DNA of 64,000 nt from Clostridia bacterium. Lineage in GTDB: Bacteria; Bacillota; Clostridia; Christensenellales; Borkfalkiaceae. Below the pieces are notes generated by a model. The model ran no database searches. It was not told the DNA's origin and saw nothing but the letters and a program-made list of their open reading frames with translations. A program made the position numbers and the translations under genes. Shown here in pieces: positions 35,401 to 42,226 of this stretch; position 1 is the stretch's first letter; each line of letters opens with the position of its first letter. Where the stretch lies: NCBI GenBank assembly GCA_017456055.1, contig JAFTKC010000002.1:1-64000 (forward strand), in the 5' to 3' direction.

Positions 35401-35630
35401 TTGCCTTTCATAACTTGATAACGTGGAATTATATCCTTAATAACTCTAGTTAAAATATGTCCAATATGTGGTTTTCCGTTAGCAGTTGGTGGTCCATCAT
35501 AAAAAGTGAACTCTTCACTGCCACTATTTTCTTCAATATTTTTCTCGAAAATTTTATTTTCTTTCCAAAACTTTAGTACTTCTTTTTCCCTGTCTAAAAA
35601 ATTTAACGAGGTATCTACTTTCTTGTACAT
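32496..35630 (-). CDS. ileS: Isoleucine-tRNA ligase, eukaryote-like (IleS2) type
   Basis: 1044 aa, longer than the about 920 aa of the common bacterial IleRS. Class I motifs: HIGH at residues 55-58 (in [14 protein letters not shown]) and KMSKH at about 593. The CP1 editing domain is present. The sequence around [32 protein letters not shown] and the length match the IleS2/eukaryote-like group, known in other bacteria for lower mupirocin sensitivity; resistance here is inference only. The leader is short (about 40 nt) and has no T-box, unlike many Firmicutes ileS genes. Confidence 0.96.
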   Translation of the reverse strand: [1044 protein letters not shown]

Positions 35631-35676
35631 ATTATCTTTCTCCTATAATACGCCTATTATAATTTTTTACCTACAT

Positions 35677-35705
35677 ATTATAATTTAAATAGCAATATTT
35701 GTAAA
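35677..35705 (-). promoter_or_regulatory. Promoter of ileS
   Basis: Minus strand TTTACA - 17 bp - TATAAT, leaving a leader of about 40 nt. It diverges from the SRP RNA promoter. Confidence 0.75.
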
Positions 35706-35743
35706 GTTAATTTCAACTTTTTTTACTTTTTTAACGAAATAAC

Positions 35744-35772
35744 TTGATTTAATATTTTATTTAGGCTAAAAT
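35744..35772 (+). promoter_or_regulatory. Promoter of SRP RNA
   Basis: TTGATT - 17 bp - TAAAAT, with the predicted start at about 35779, exactly where the SRP RNA helix begins. Confidence 0.85.
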
Positions 35773-35778
35773 AGTATC

Positions 35779-36045
35779 ACCGTGCTATGCGGGGAGTTAG
35801 CGATGCCCTGTCGTCCACAATTCGCTTAGTGGAGCAGAATGCTTTTTGCGGACTATTTTGTGGAAGGCTGCGCTTAATAAGGAATGTTGATGTTAAGGTC
35901 TTATGCAACGAATCACTGCGAACCGTGTCAGAGTAGGAATACAGCAGCACTAAACAGACCGTTTCGTGTGCCATAAGGTTGCTTTAACGGAGTCACCTGT
36001 TATGCTACCGCTTCGGCAAAATTTTTCAATTAAAGATGCACGGTT
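35779..36045 (+). ncRNA. ffs: Signal recognition particle RNA, large Gram-positive type (scRNA)
   Basis: About 267 nt, the size of the Bacillus/Clostridium SRP RNA. The 5' Alu-domain signature ACCGTGC followed by GGGGAGTTAGCG and GCCCTGT is present; ACCGTGC at the 5' end pairs with GCACGGT at 36038-36044. The S domain with GTGTCAG, a GGAA tetraloop (in GTAGGAATAC) and CAGCAGC for Ffh binding, and the GTGTGCCATAAGGTTGC return strand, are recognisable. The 3' end runs into a T run, which serves as terminator. Works with Ffh/FtsY in co-translational membrane targeting. Confidence 0.95.
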
Positions 36046-36057
36046 TTTTTGCATAAT

Positions 36058-36088
36058 AAAAGGACTTAAGTTTTTAAGTCCTTTTTTA
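36058..36088. terminator. Bidirectional terminator between SRP RNA and the cyclophilin gene
   Basis: Stem GGACTTAA / TTAAGTCC flanked by A and T runs on both sides. Confidence 0.85.
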
Positions 36089-36091
36089 TTT

Positions 36092-36613
36092 TTAAATTTT
36101 TTCCGGCTCTTCGTATTCAACGCCAAACGTTTCCACTGTCACGCTTTCAATAATAACTGCGTCAAACGGCCTATCGTAATAGTCAGTTCTAGTAGTTGCA
36201 ATTTCATCAACAACTTCTAACCCCTCGATAACTTTACCGAAAGAAGCGTATTGTCCGTCTAGGTGTGGAGATTTTTCGTGCATAATAAAAAACTGCGAGC
36301 CTGCAGAATCAGGATACATTGACCTTGCCATAGATAAAACACCCTTGTCGTGTTTTAGGTCATTATTAAATCCATTAGAAGTAAATTCACCCTTAATTGA
36401 ATATCCAGGCCCACCCGTTCCGTTTCCTTTTGGACAACCACCTTGAATCATAAAACCTTCAATAATTCTATGAAAAGTTAATCCGTTGTAAAAACCTTTA
36501 TTTATAAGCGAAATAAAGTTATTAACGGTGATAGGCGCTACGCTAGGATAAAGTTCTGCCTTAATAGTTTTTCCGTTTATTATAAACGTGACGATAGGAT
36601 TTTTATTTTCCAT
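36092..36613 (-). CDS. ppiB: Peptidyl-prolyl cis-trans isomerase, cyclophilin type
   Basis: 173 aa, cytoplasmic (no signal peptide). Cyclophilin core motifs: [56 protein letters not shown] and [14 protein letters not shown], including the catalytic Arg of FHRI and the QFFI block. Accelerates proline isomerisation in folding proteins. Monocistronic, between SRP RNA and tmRNA genes. Confidence 0.95.
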   Translation of the reverse strand: MENKNPIVTFIINGKTIKAELYPSVAPITVNNFISLINKGFYNGLTFHRIIEGFMIQGGCPKGNGTGGPGYSIKGEFTSNGFNNDLKHDKGVLSMARSMYPDSAGSQFFIMHEKSPHLDGQYASFGKVIEGLEVVDEIATTRTDYYDRPFDAVIIESVTVETFGVEYEEPEKI

Positions 36614-36643
36614 CTAATTCTCTCCTTGATTATTTTTTTCTAA

Positions 36644-36673
36644 ATTTTACCACATATAACAAATAAAAGTCAA
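36644..36673 (-). promoter_or_regulatory. Promoter of ppiB
   Basis: Minus strand TTGACT - 18 bp - TAAAAT, directly downstream of the tmRNA terminator hairpin. Confidence 0.65.
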
Positions 36674-36682
36674 TAAAAGAAA

Positions 36683-36719
36683 ACGCGAATAAGGTTATTA
36701 CTAATTCCCTTTTTCGCGT
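36683..36719 (-). terminator. Terminator of tmRNA
   Basis: Stem ACGCGAATAAGG / CCCTTTTTCGCGT with T-rich sequence on either side, 8 nt beyond the tmRNA CCA. Confidence 0.8.
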
Positions 36720-36726
36720 ATTTTTT

Positions 36727-37080
36727 TGGTGGAGATGCGGAGATTTGCACTCCGGTCTTGAACGCTTAAATAAAATCTTCTACATACTTATCCGACGATT
36801 AATCTCGGAAATAGCACGGTCGTCAGCGACCAAAACTATAACCATGACAACTAAAATCCGTTAGAGAGTCGCTGTCAAAACTCAATAATAGTACCCCGTC
36901 TAAAATGACACTCTAGCCTCTTCCAACGGGAGAGAAAAGGTAGAGCGTACGCTTAAATTAAGCAGCGTATGCTAATACTTGAGGTTTAGCATTTAAATTT
37001 AATTTTTCTTTTTAACGAAGCAGAATCTTCGGTATGCTTACATCTTATCTCGGTCGCCCAATCGAATCTAAAACACCCCC
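36727..37080 (-). ncRNA. ssrA: Transfer-messenger RNA (tmRNA)
   Basis: 354 nt. The tRNA-like ends pair over 7 bp (5' GGGGGTG with CATCTCC, discriminator A, CCA encoded). The 5' part has TTTAGATTCGATTGGGCGACCGAG, a diagnostic stretch, and the 3' part GTGCAAATCTCCGCATCTCC. The tag frame ends ...AKPQVLAYAA then TAA (stop 36958-36960); the resume codon is probably the GCT of AKPQVLAYAA or shortly before it. It rescues stalled ribosomes with SmpB, whose gene is 2.3 kb upstream, separated by metY-metA. Confidence 0.93.
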
Positions 37081-37084
37081 ATAT

Positions 37085-37105
37085 ATTCACGGCAACGCCG
37101 TGAAT
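37085..37105 (-). promoter_or_regulatory. Hairpin at the metA/ssrA junction
   Basis: Perfect 9-bp stem ATTCACGGC / GCCGTGAAT with a 3-nt loop, starting at the last base of the metA stop codon and ending 4 nt before the mature tmRNA 5' end. It has no T tail on the minus strand. It may be a processing site or a barrier separating mRNA from tmRNA. Confidence 0.55.
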
Positions 37106-38019
37106 TATTTTACGTTTTCTATATCGTACGGCGTTAACTGGTAAACGTAGTGGTTTAGCCAATTCATATAAATTAGGTTAGCCGTAGAAACCCAACTCAT
37201 CTTTATCTCTCCACTATTGCCCGAAATGTAATAATTTTCAGGTGGATCAATATCTAATCCTTTATCTAAATCTCTTTTATACTCAAGTTCAAGAGTATTT
37301 CTATCGTACTCTGCGTGACCTGTTATAAAAATAAATTTATTGTCTTTACTTCTTATTATACTTGCCCCCGCCTCTTTTGATGCAGATATAAGCACTAAAT
37401 CGGGACACTTCTTAATATCATCTTCATACACGGTAGTATGCCTAGAGTGAGGCATATAAAATCTATCGTCAGTACCTTTAAGAAGTCTTTCGTAATCTAC
37501 TAATTTTCTATGCTTATACACGCCGAAAAGTTTCTTTGGAAGTGGGTGTTTTTCTATGCCGTAATAGTAGTATAAGCCTGCTTGCGCCCCCCAACAAATA
37601 AATAGCGTGCTGGTGACGTTCTTTCTTGCAAACTCAAAAATTTCTTTAAGTTCATCCCAATACTTAACTTCTTCAAACTCGATTTCTTCAACGGGCGCAC
37701 CCGTGATAATCATACCATCGAATTTCTTATTTTTTACTTCCGAAAAGGACTTATAAAACCTTTGAAGATGCTCAAGCGAAGTGTTTTTTCCAACGTAAGT
37801 TTCAGTAGAAATCAAAGTAATATTTACTTGCAATGGAGAGTTGCTAAGTAATCTCATCAATTGGGTTTCAGTCACGACTTTAGTCGGCATCAAATTGATT
37901 ATTGCAATTTCTAAAGGACGAATATCTTGCGTCATTGCTCTTTTTTCGTTCATTATGAATATATTTTCCGACTGCAAAATTTTTGCAGCAGGTATGTCTT
38001 TTGGCACGATTATAGGCAT
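37105..38019 (-). CDS. metA: Homoserine O-acetyltransferase (MetA family)
   Basis: 304 aa from the ATG at 38019, which has AGGAGG 8 nt upstream. MetA-fold enzyme activating homoserine for methionine synthesis. The catalytic Cys is in FICWGAQAG (about residue 140); a conserved HAEYD and late Glu/His are present. The acyl-CoA specificity loop reads TGAPVEEIEF with Glu where succinyl-specific enzymes have Gly (TGAPLG), so acetyl-CoA is the expected donor, in agreement with the O-acetylhomoserine-type sulfhydrylase next to it. Lies 18 nt after metY and just upstream of ssrA. Confidence 0.92.
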   Translation of the reverse strand: MPIIVPKDIPAAKILQSENIFIMNEKRAMTQDIRPLEIAIINLMPTKVVTETQLMRLLSNSPLQVNITLISTETYVGKNTSLEHLQRFYKSFSEVKNKKFDGMIITGAPVEEIEFEEVKYWDELKEIFEFARKNVTSTLFICWGAQAGLYYYYGIEKHPLPKKLFGVYKHRKLVDYERLLKGTDDRFYMPHSRHTTVYEDDIKKCPDLVLISASKEAGASIIRSKDNKFIFITGHAEYDRNTLELEYKRDLDKGLDIDPPENYYISGNSGEIKMSWVSTANLIYMNWLNHYVYQLTPYDIENVK

Positions 38020-38037
38020 AACCAAAACCTCCTTTTT

Positions 38038-39324
38038 CTAGATTTTATCTAATGCTTGACTTAAATCATCAATTAAATCTTGTGCGTTTTCAATACCACA
38101 TGAATACCTAATTAAAGTAGGTGTAATTCCACAAGCAATAAGTTGCTCGTCGTTCATTTGTCTATGAGTTGCGCTTGCAGGGTGTAAACAACAAGTTCTT
38201 GCGTCGGCAACATGCGTTTCTATCGCTGCAACCTTTAGATTTTTCATTAGAGTTTCAGCATCTTTTCTAGTGCCTTTTACTTCAAAACACAATACACCAC
38301 AAGAGCCGTTTGGCAAATATTTTTTACCTAATTCGTAGCCTGCATCACCCTCTAAGCCACAATAAGTGACGCACTTAACCTTAGGGTGATTTTTCAAAAA
38401 TTTTGCGACTGCTAAGCCATTTTCACAATGACGTTTCATTCTTACGTGCAAACTTTCTAAACCTAGATTGATATAGAAAGCATGTTGTGGAGATTGAATT
38501 GAGCCAAAATCTCTCATCAGTTGTGCAGTCGCCTTTGTAATAAATGCACCGCCAAGCCCAAATCTTTCTGTATAAACGACTCCGTGATAACTATCGTCTG
38601 GCGTAGTTAATCCAGGATACTTATCTTCGTATTTATTCCAATCAAACTTACCGCCATCAATAATAGCACCACCTACACTGACTCCATGTCCGTCAATGTA
38701 TTTTGTCGTTGAGTGAGTGACGATATCTGCGCCCCACTCTATCGGTCTACAATTAACTGGCGTAGCAAAAGTATTATCAATAATTAGTGGAACGCCGTGT
38801 TTATGTGCCACCTTTGCAAAAAACTCAATATCTAAAACAACGCACGCAGGATTTGCAATAGTTTCACCAAAAACTGCCTTGGTATTAGGACGGAACAATT
38901 TATCTAGTTCTTCTTCGGTAATATCGGGCTTAACAAAAGTAAATTCAATACCCATCTTTCTCATAGTCACGTCGAAAAGATTGAAAGTACCTCCGTAAAT
39001 AGTCGTCATAGCGATAACGTGGTCACCACAATTTGCAATATTAAAAATTGAATAGAAGTTTGCTGCTTGACCTGATGAAGTAAGCATAGCAGCAGTTCCA
39101 CCCTCTAACTCGCAAAGTTTTGCAGCAACGTAATCGTTGGTTGGATTTTGAAGTCTTGTATAAAAATATCCTGACGCTTCAAGGTCAAAAAGTTTGCCCA
39201 TATACTCGCTAGTATCATACTTAAAGGTCGTGCTTTGATAAACGGGGATTTGTCTTGGTTCACCGTTTTTTGGAGTGTAGCCTCCTTGAACGCATATTGT
39301 TTCTATTCTTTTTTTGTCGGACAT
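38038..39324 (-). CDS. metY: O-acetylhomoserine sulfhydrylase
   Basis: 428 aa, the length of the MetY group of Cys/Met-metabolism PLP enzymes. The PLP lysine is in HSTTKYIDGHG (about residue 210), and the N-terminus ETICVQGGYTP...RQIPVYQSTTFKYD and C-terminal LRYSCGIEN segments are typical. It makes homocysteine from O-acetylhomoserine and sulfide, working with MetA. Ribosome binding site AAGGAG. No SAM riboswitch is present: only 24 nt separate it from smpB. Confidence 0.94.
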   Translation of the reverse strand: MSDKKRIETICVQGGYTPKNGEPRQIPVYQSTTFKYDTSEYMGKLFDLEASGYFYTRLQNPTNDYVAAKLCELEGGTAAMLTSSGQAANFYSIFNIANCGDHVIAMTTIYGGTFNLFDVTMRKMGIEFTFVKPDITEEELDKLFRPNTKAVFGETIANPACVVLDIEFFAKVAHKHGVPLIIDNTFATPVNCRPIEWGADIVTHSTTKYIDGHGVSVGGAIIDGGKFDWNKYEDKYPGLTTPDDSYHGVVYTERFGLGGAFITKATAQLMRDFGSIQSPQHAFYINLGLESLHVRMKRHCENGLAVAKFLKNHPKVKCVTYCGLEGDAGYELGKKYLPNGSCGVLCFEVKGTRKDAETLMKNLKVAAIETHVADARTCCLHPASATHRQMNDEQLIACGITPTLIRYSCGIENAQDLIDDLSQALDKI

Positions 39325-39348
39325 AAATTATCTCCTTTTCATAAGATT

Positions 39349-39804
39349 TTATCTATAGTTTTTTATTTCTCTTTCTTTTAGTCTATTAAGGTCTTTTTCC
39401 ATCTTATCGCGCTTTTTATCGTAAGTATGTTTACCTTGACAAATACCTAATTCCATTTTTATAAGCGCTTGCTTTAGGTAAAGTCTAAGTGGTACAACCG
39501 TTAAACCTTTTTGCTCTACTTTTTGTGAAATTTTCAAAATCTCACTTTTATTTAATAGAAGTTTTCTATCTCTTCTAGCGTCTCTAGAATTAAACGCGCC
39601 GGATTTATCGTATAGTGGGATATGCATGTTTTTGATAAAAACTTCTCCATGATAAACCACGCAAAAACTATCTTTAAGATTGCAAGCGCCAATTCTTAAA
39701 GATTTAACCTCTGCACCCTCTAAAACAATGCCGGCTTCTATTCTTTCTAAAATAAAGTATTCGTGCGTTGCAACACGATTAACACAAATGTTTTTATCGT
39801 CCAT
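39349..39804 (-). CDS. smpB: SsrA-binding protein SmpB
   Basis: 151 aa. OB-fold protein with NRVATHEYFILERIEAGIVLEGAEVKSLR at the N-terminus and the basic C-terminal tail (TYDKKRDKMEKDLNRLKEREIKN) that enters the mRNA channel. Binds tmRNA for trans-translation. It follows rnr, as in the widespread secG-rnr-smpB-ssrA order, but metY and metA come between it and ssrA. Confidence 0.96.
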   Translation of the reverse strand: MDDKNICVNRVATHEYFILERIEAGIVLEGAEVKSLRIGACNLKDSFCVVYHGEVFIKNMHIPLYDKSGAFNSRDARRDRKLLLNKSEILKISQKVEQKGLTVVPLRLYLKQALIKMELGICQGKHTYDKKRDKMEKDLNRLKEREIKNYR

Positions 39805-39865
39805 AATTCCCTAGTTTATATTTTACTACTTTTCCTTAAAATTTGCAATAGTTATAAAATAATTA

Positions 39866-41767
39866 TTATATATTTTCCTCTATTAAAACAAATTCTGCTC
39901 GCTTTTCGTTTAGGTTTATATCCGCTACTTGAATTCTCACGTTTTGACCAAGTTTATAAGAGATATTGCCGTTAGATAAACTAAATTTATTTTTATCGTA
40001 TTCATAGCCTTTACCCCTTAGCGTTTCCACTCTAACCAACCCCTCAACGCCGTTCTCAAGTTCGACGAAAATTCCAAAATTCATAACCCCACTTATAACT
40101 CCGTCAAACTCTTCTCCAACTTTATCTTTTATATAGAGAAGTTTATAAAATTTATCCACGTCAATTTCTGCGTCTTGAGCCACTCTTTCTCTTAATGAAG
40201 ATTGAATTGAAGCCTCTTCTACGAACTCTCTATATTTTTGCTCTAATTTTTCCGTACCATTTCTTAAAAAATCTTTAATAATTCTATGAATTACAAGATC
40301 TGGATATCTTCTAATTGGCGAAGTAAAATGACAATAAAATTTTTCGCTTAAGCCAAAGTGTCCTTGACAATCGGGGGTATACTTCGCCTTTTGCATTGAA
40401 CGTAGCATAACTCTATTAACAAGGGGAGAAATCTTTTGGTCAACATTTTTTAGAATAGTTTGAAAATCCTTAGAAAAAATCTCGTCTTTTCTTCTTTTAT
40501 AGGTCACCCCTAATCCGTCTAGAAAAGCGTAAAAATTTTGAAGTCTATCTTCGCTCGGTTTTCCGTGAACCCTATACACGAAAGGCAAATCTAAATAATA
40601 AAAATATTCAGCCACAGTAGTATTTGCTAAAATCATAAATTCTTCTATAATTTTATGAGATTTTAATCTCTTTCGGTTTTCCACTTGAATATCGCCGTTA
40701 TTTATATAAATTTCGCTCTCTTTAACGTCTAAATCAATATTCCCCTTGTCGTCGCGTTTTGCTATTAAAATATCTGTTAGTTCGTCCATAATCTTAAGCG
40801 AATCAACAAGTGATTTAGGATATTGACTTACATAATTCCCGTCTAATATTTCTTGAACTTCACGATAAGTCAAACGATATTTACTTCTTATTATTGAAGC
40901 GACGATTTGACTATCAATTACATTGCCTTTCTTGTCTAGGTCAACTATACAAGAAAGCGTCAGTCTATCTTCATTTGGCTTAAGAGAACATAAATCATTA
41001 CATAAACGTTCTGGTAGCATTGGAATAACACTCTCGGGAAAATACACACTCGTTCCCCTATTAAACGCTTCAGCGTCGATGAAACCACCTTGTTTAACGT
41101 AGTGCGAAACGTCTGCAATATGAACGCCCAATCTATACCCGTCCTTTAATCTTTTTACTGAAACGGCATCGTCAAAATCTTTTGCAGTTTCCCCGTCAAT
41201 AGTAAAAGTCAAATCATCTATCAAATCCAAACGATTTTTAATTTCTTCACTAGAGATTTTAGACGGCAAATTTTCCGCGTCTTTTAAGGTGTTTTCATTA
41301 AAACGTTCATTGAGTTTATATGAATATAAAATACTTTTTAGTTCGGCGTTTTTCTCAAATTGACGACCTAAAATTTTAGAAATTAACCCTTCGGGACATT
41401 TCTTTTTTGGGTAGGATAAAATTTTACAAACGACTTTATCTCCAGTCTTCGCTCTAACACCTTTCCCCGACGGAACGAAAATATCCGTAAAATACTTATC
41501 GTCGTCAGGCGTGACGAAACCTCCGTTTCTATACGAATAATAAGTGCCGACTACTTCTTTTATACCACGCTCTAAAATCTTAAGAACTCTAGCCGTAGTG
41601 CGTTCACCCGTACCATCAGTCTTCTCGGCAAGAACGTAGTCGCCGTGCATAGCGCCTCTAAGGTCACTATGTGGTATGAAATAATCTTCACCCTCTTCTG
41701 TGGGAATTAAAAAAGCATATCCCCTTGCGTTTCCTTGAAGTTTTCCTTCTATAACAACTCTTTTCAT
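39866..41767 (-). CDS. rnr: Ribonuclease R
   Basis: 633 aa, somewhat short for RNase R (often 700 or more), with the N-terminal helix-turn-helix region missing. Domains: cold-shock RNA-binding domain (GYAFLIPTEEGEDYFIPHSDLRGAMHGD), RNB catalytic core with DFDDAVSVKRL aspartates, and a C-terminal S1 domain (VISGVMNFGIFVELENGVEGLVRVETL). Processive 3'-5' exonuclease; also clears non-stop mRNAs in trans-translation with smpB/ssrA. The start lacks a clear Shine-Dalgarno and sits just after the secG terminator. Confidence 0.94.
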   Translation of the reverse strand: MKRVVIEGKLQGNARGYAFLIPTEEGEDYFIPHSDLRGAMHGDYVLAEKTDGTGERTTARVLKILERGIKEVVGTYYSYRNGGFVTPDDDKYFTDIFVPSGKGVRAKTGDKVVCKILSYPKKKCPEGLISKILGRQFEKNAELKSILYSYKLNERFNENTLKDAENLPSKISSEEIKNRLDLIDDLTFTIDGETAKDFDDAVSVKRLKDGYRLGVHIADVSHYVKQGGFIDAEAFNRGTSVYFPESVIPMLPERLCNDLCSLKPNEDRLTLSCIVDLDKKGNVIDSQIVASIIRSKYRLTYREVQEILDGNYVSQYPKSLVDSLKIMDELTDILIAKRDDKGNIDLDVKESEIYINNGDIQVENRKRLKSHKIIEEFMILANTTVAEYFYYLDLPFVYRVHGKPSEDRLQNFYAFLDGLGVTYKRRKDEIFSKDFQTILKNVDQKISPLVNRVMLRSMQKAKYTPDCQGHFGLSEKFYCHFTSPIRRYPDLVIHRIIKDFLRNGTEKLEQKYREFVEEASIQSSLRERVAQDAEIDVDKFYKLLYIKDKVGEEFDGVISGVMNFGIFVELENGVEGLVRVETLRGKGYEYDKNKFSLSNGNISYKLGQNVRIQVADINLNEKRAEFVLIEENI

Positions 41768-41774
41768 AATCTAA

Positions 41775-41811
41775 ACAAAAAAATAAGGTTCTGCTCAAAA
41801 GAACAGAACCT
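41775..41811 (-). terminator. Terminator between secG and rnr
   Basis: Stem AGGTTCTG / CAGAACCT with a seven-T tail on the minus strand. Probably leaky, since no clear rnr promoter follows. Confidence 0.8.
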
Positions 41812-41827
41812 GAATTTTAAACAAAAA

Positions 41828-42127
41828 CTAAGCTAAAGAAGCTACGATAGCAAAAACTAAGCATAAAACTGCAAAAATCACAGCGCTGATAACGGTTAAA
41901 ACCCTCATCTTATGCTCAAAAGTTTTGCTCTTGTTCTTTGTTAAAAACGTTTCACTCTGTCCACCAAGAGCGCTTACACCGGATGAATTACCCGGTTGAA
42001 ACATGACAACTAAAATAACGAATAATGCACACAAAGTCATTATTGCCAATAAAACTATTTTTATAATCGGCCAAGCGTCCCAAAATCCACCAACAGAAGC
42101 GGCCATTATCATGTTCAATTTATCCAT
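41828..42127 (-). CDS. secG: Preprotein translocase subunit SecG
   Basis: 99 aa. Two membrane segments (about 18-40 and 75-98) separated by the conserved VMFQPGNSSGVSALGGQSETFLTKNKSKTFE loop, typical of SecG. Part of the SecYEG channel. Slightly longer N-terminus than usual. Own promoter at 42171-42199; the downstream order rnr-smpB is conserved in Firmicutes. Confidence 0.93.
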   Translation of the reverse strand: MDKLNMIMAASVGGFWDAWPIIKIVLLAIMTLCALFVILVVMFQPGNSSGVSALGGQSETFLTKNKSKTFEHKMRVLTVISAVIFAVLCLVFAIVASLA

Positions 42128-42170
42128 ATTTATCTCCTAATTTATTTAAGTTTTCTCAAAAAGTAGTTTA

Positions 42171-42199
42171 ATTATATCACACTAAATGCAATATTTCAA
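42171..42199 (-). promoter_or_regulatory. Promoter of secG
   Basis: Minus strand TTGAAA - 17 bp - TATAAT in the gpmI-secG gap. Confidence 0.75.
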
Positions 42200-42226
42200 C
42201 TATTTTTTTGTCAATTTTTAACCTTT

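Noticed and set aside
35631..35676. T-box leader of ileS
   Set aside because: The distance from promoter to start codon is about 40 nt with no specifier loop or terminator/antiterminator.
36727..37080. Hypothetical intergenic region or riboswitch upstream of ppiB
   Set aside because: The ends pair as a tRNA-like acceptor with CCA and the 5' signature matches tmRNA, so it is ssrA on the minus strand.
39325..39348. SAM riboswitch before metY
   Set aside because: Only 24 nt lie between smpB and metY, far too short for any SAM riboswitch.
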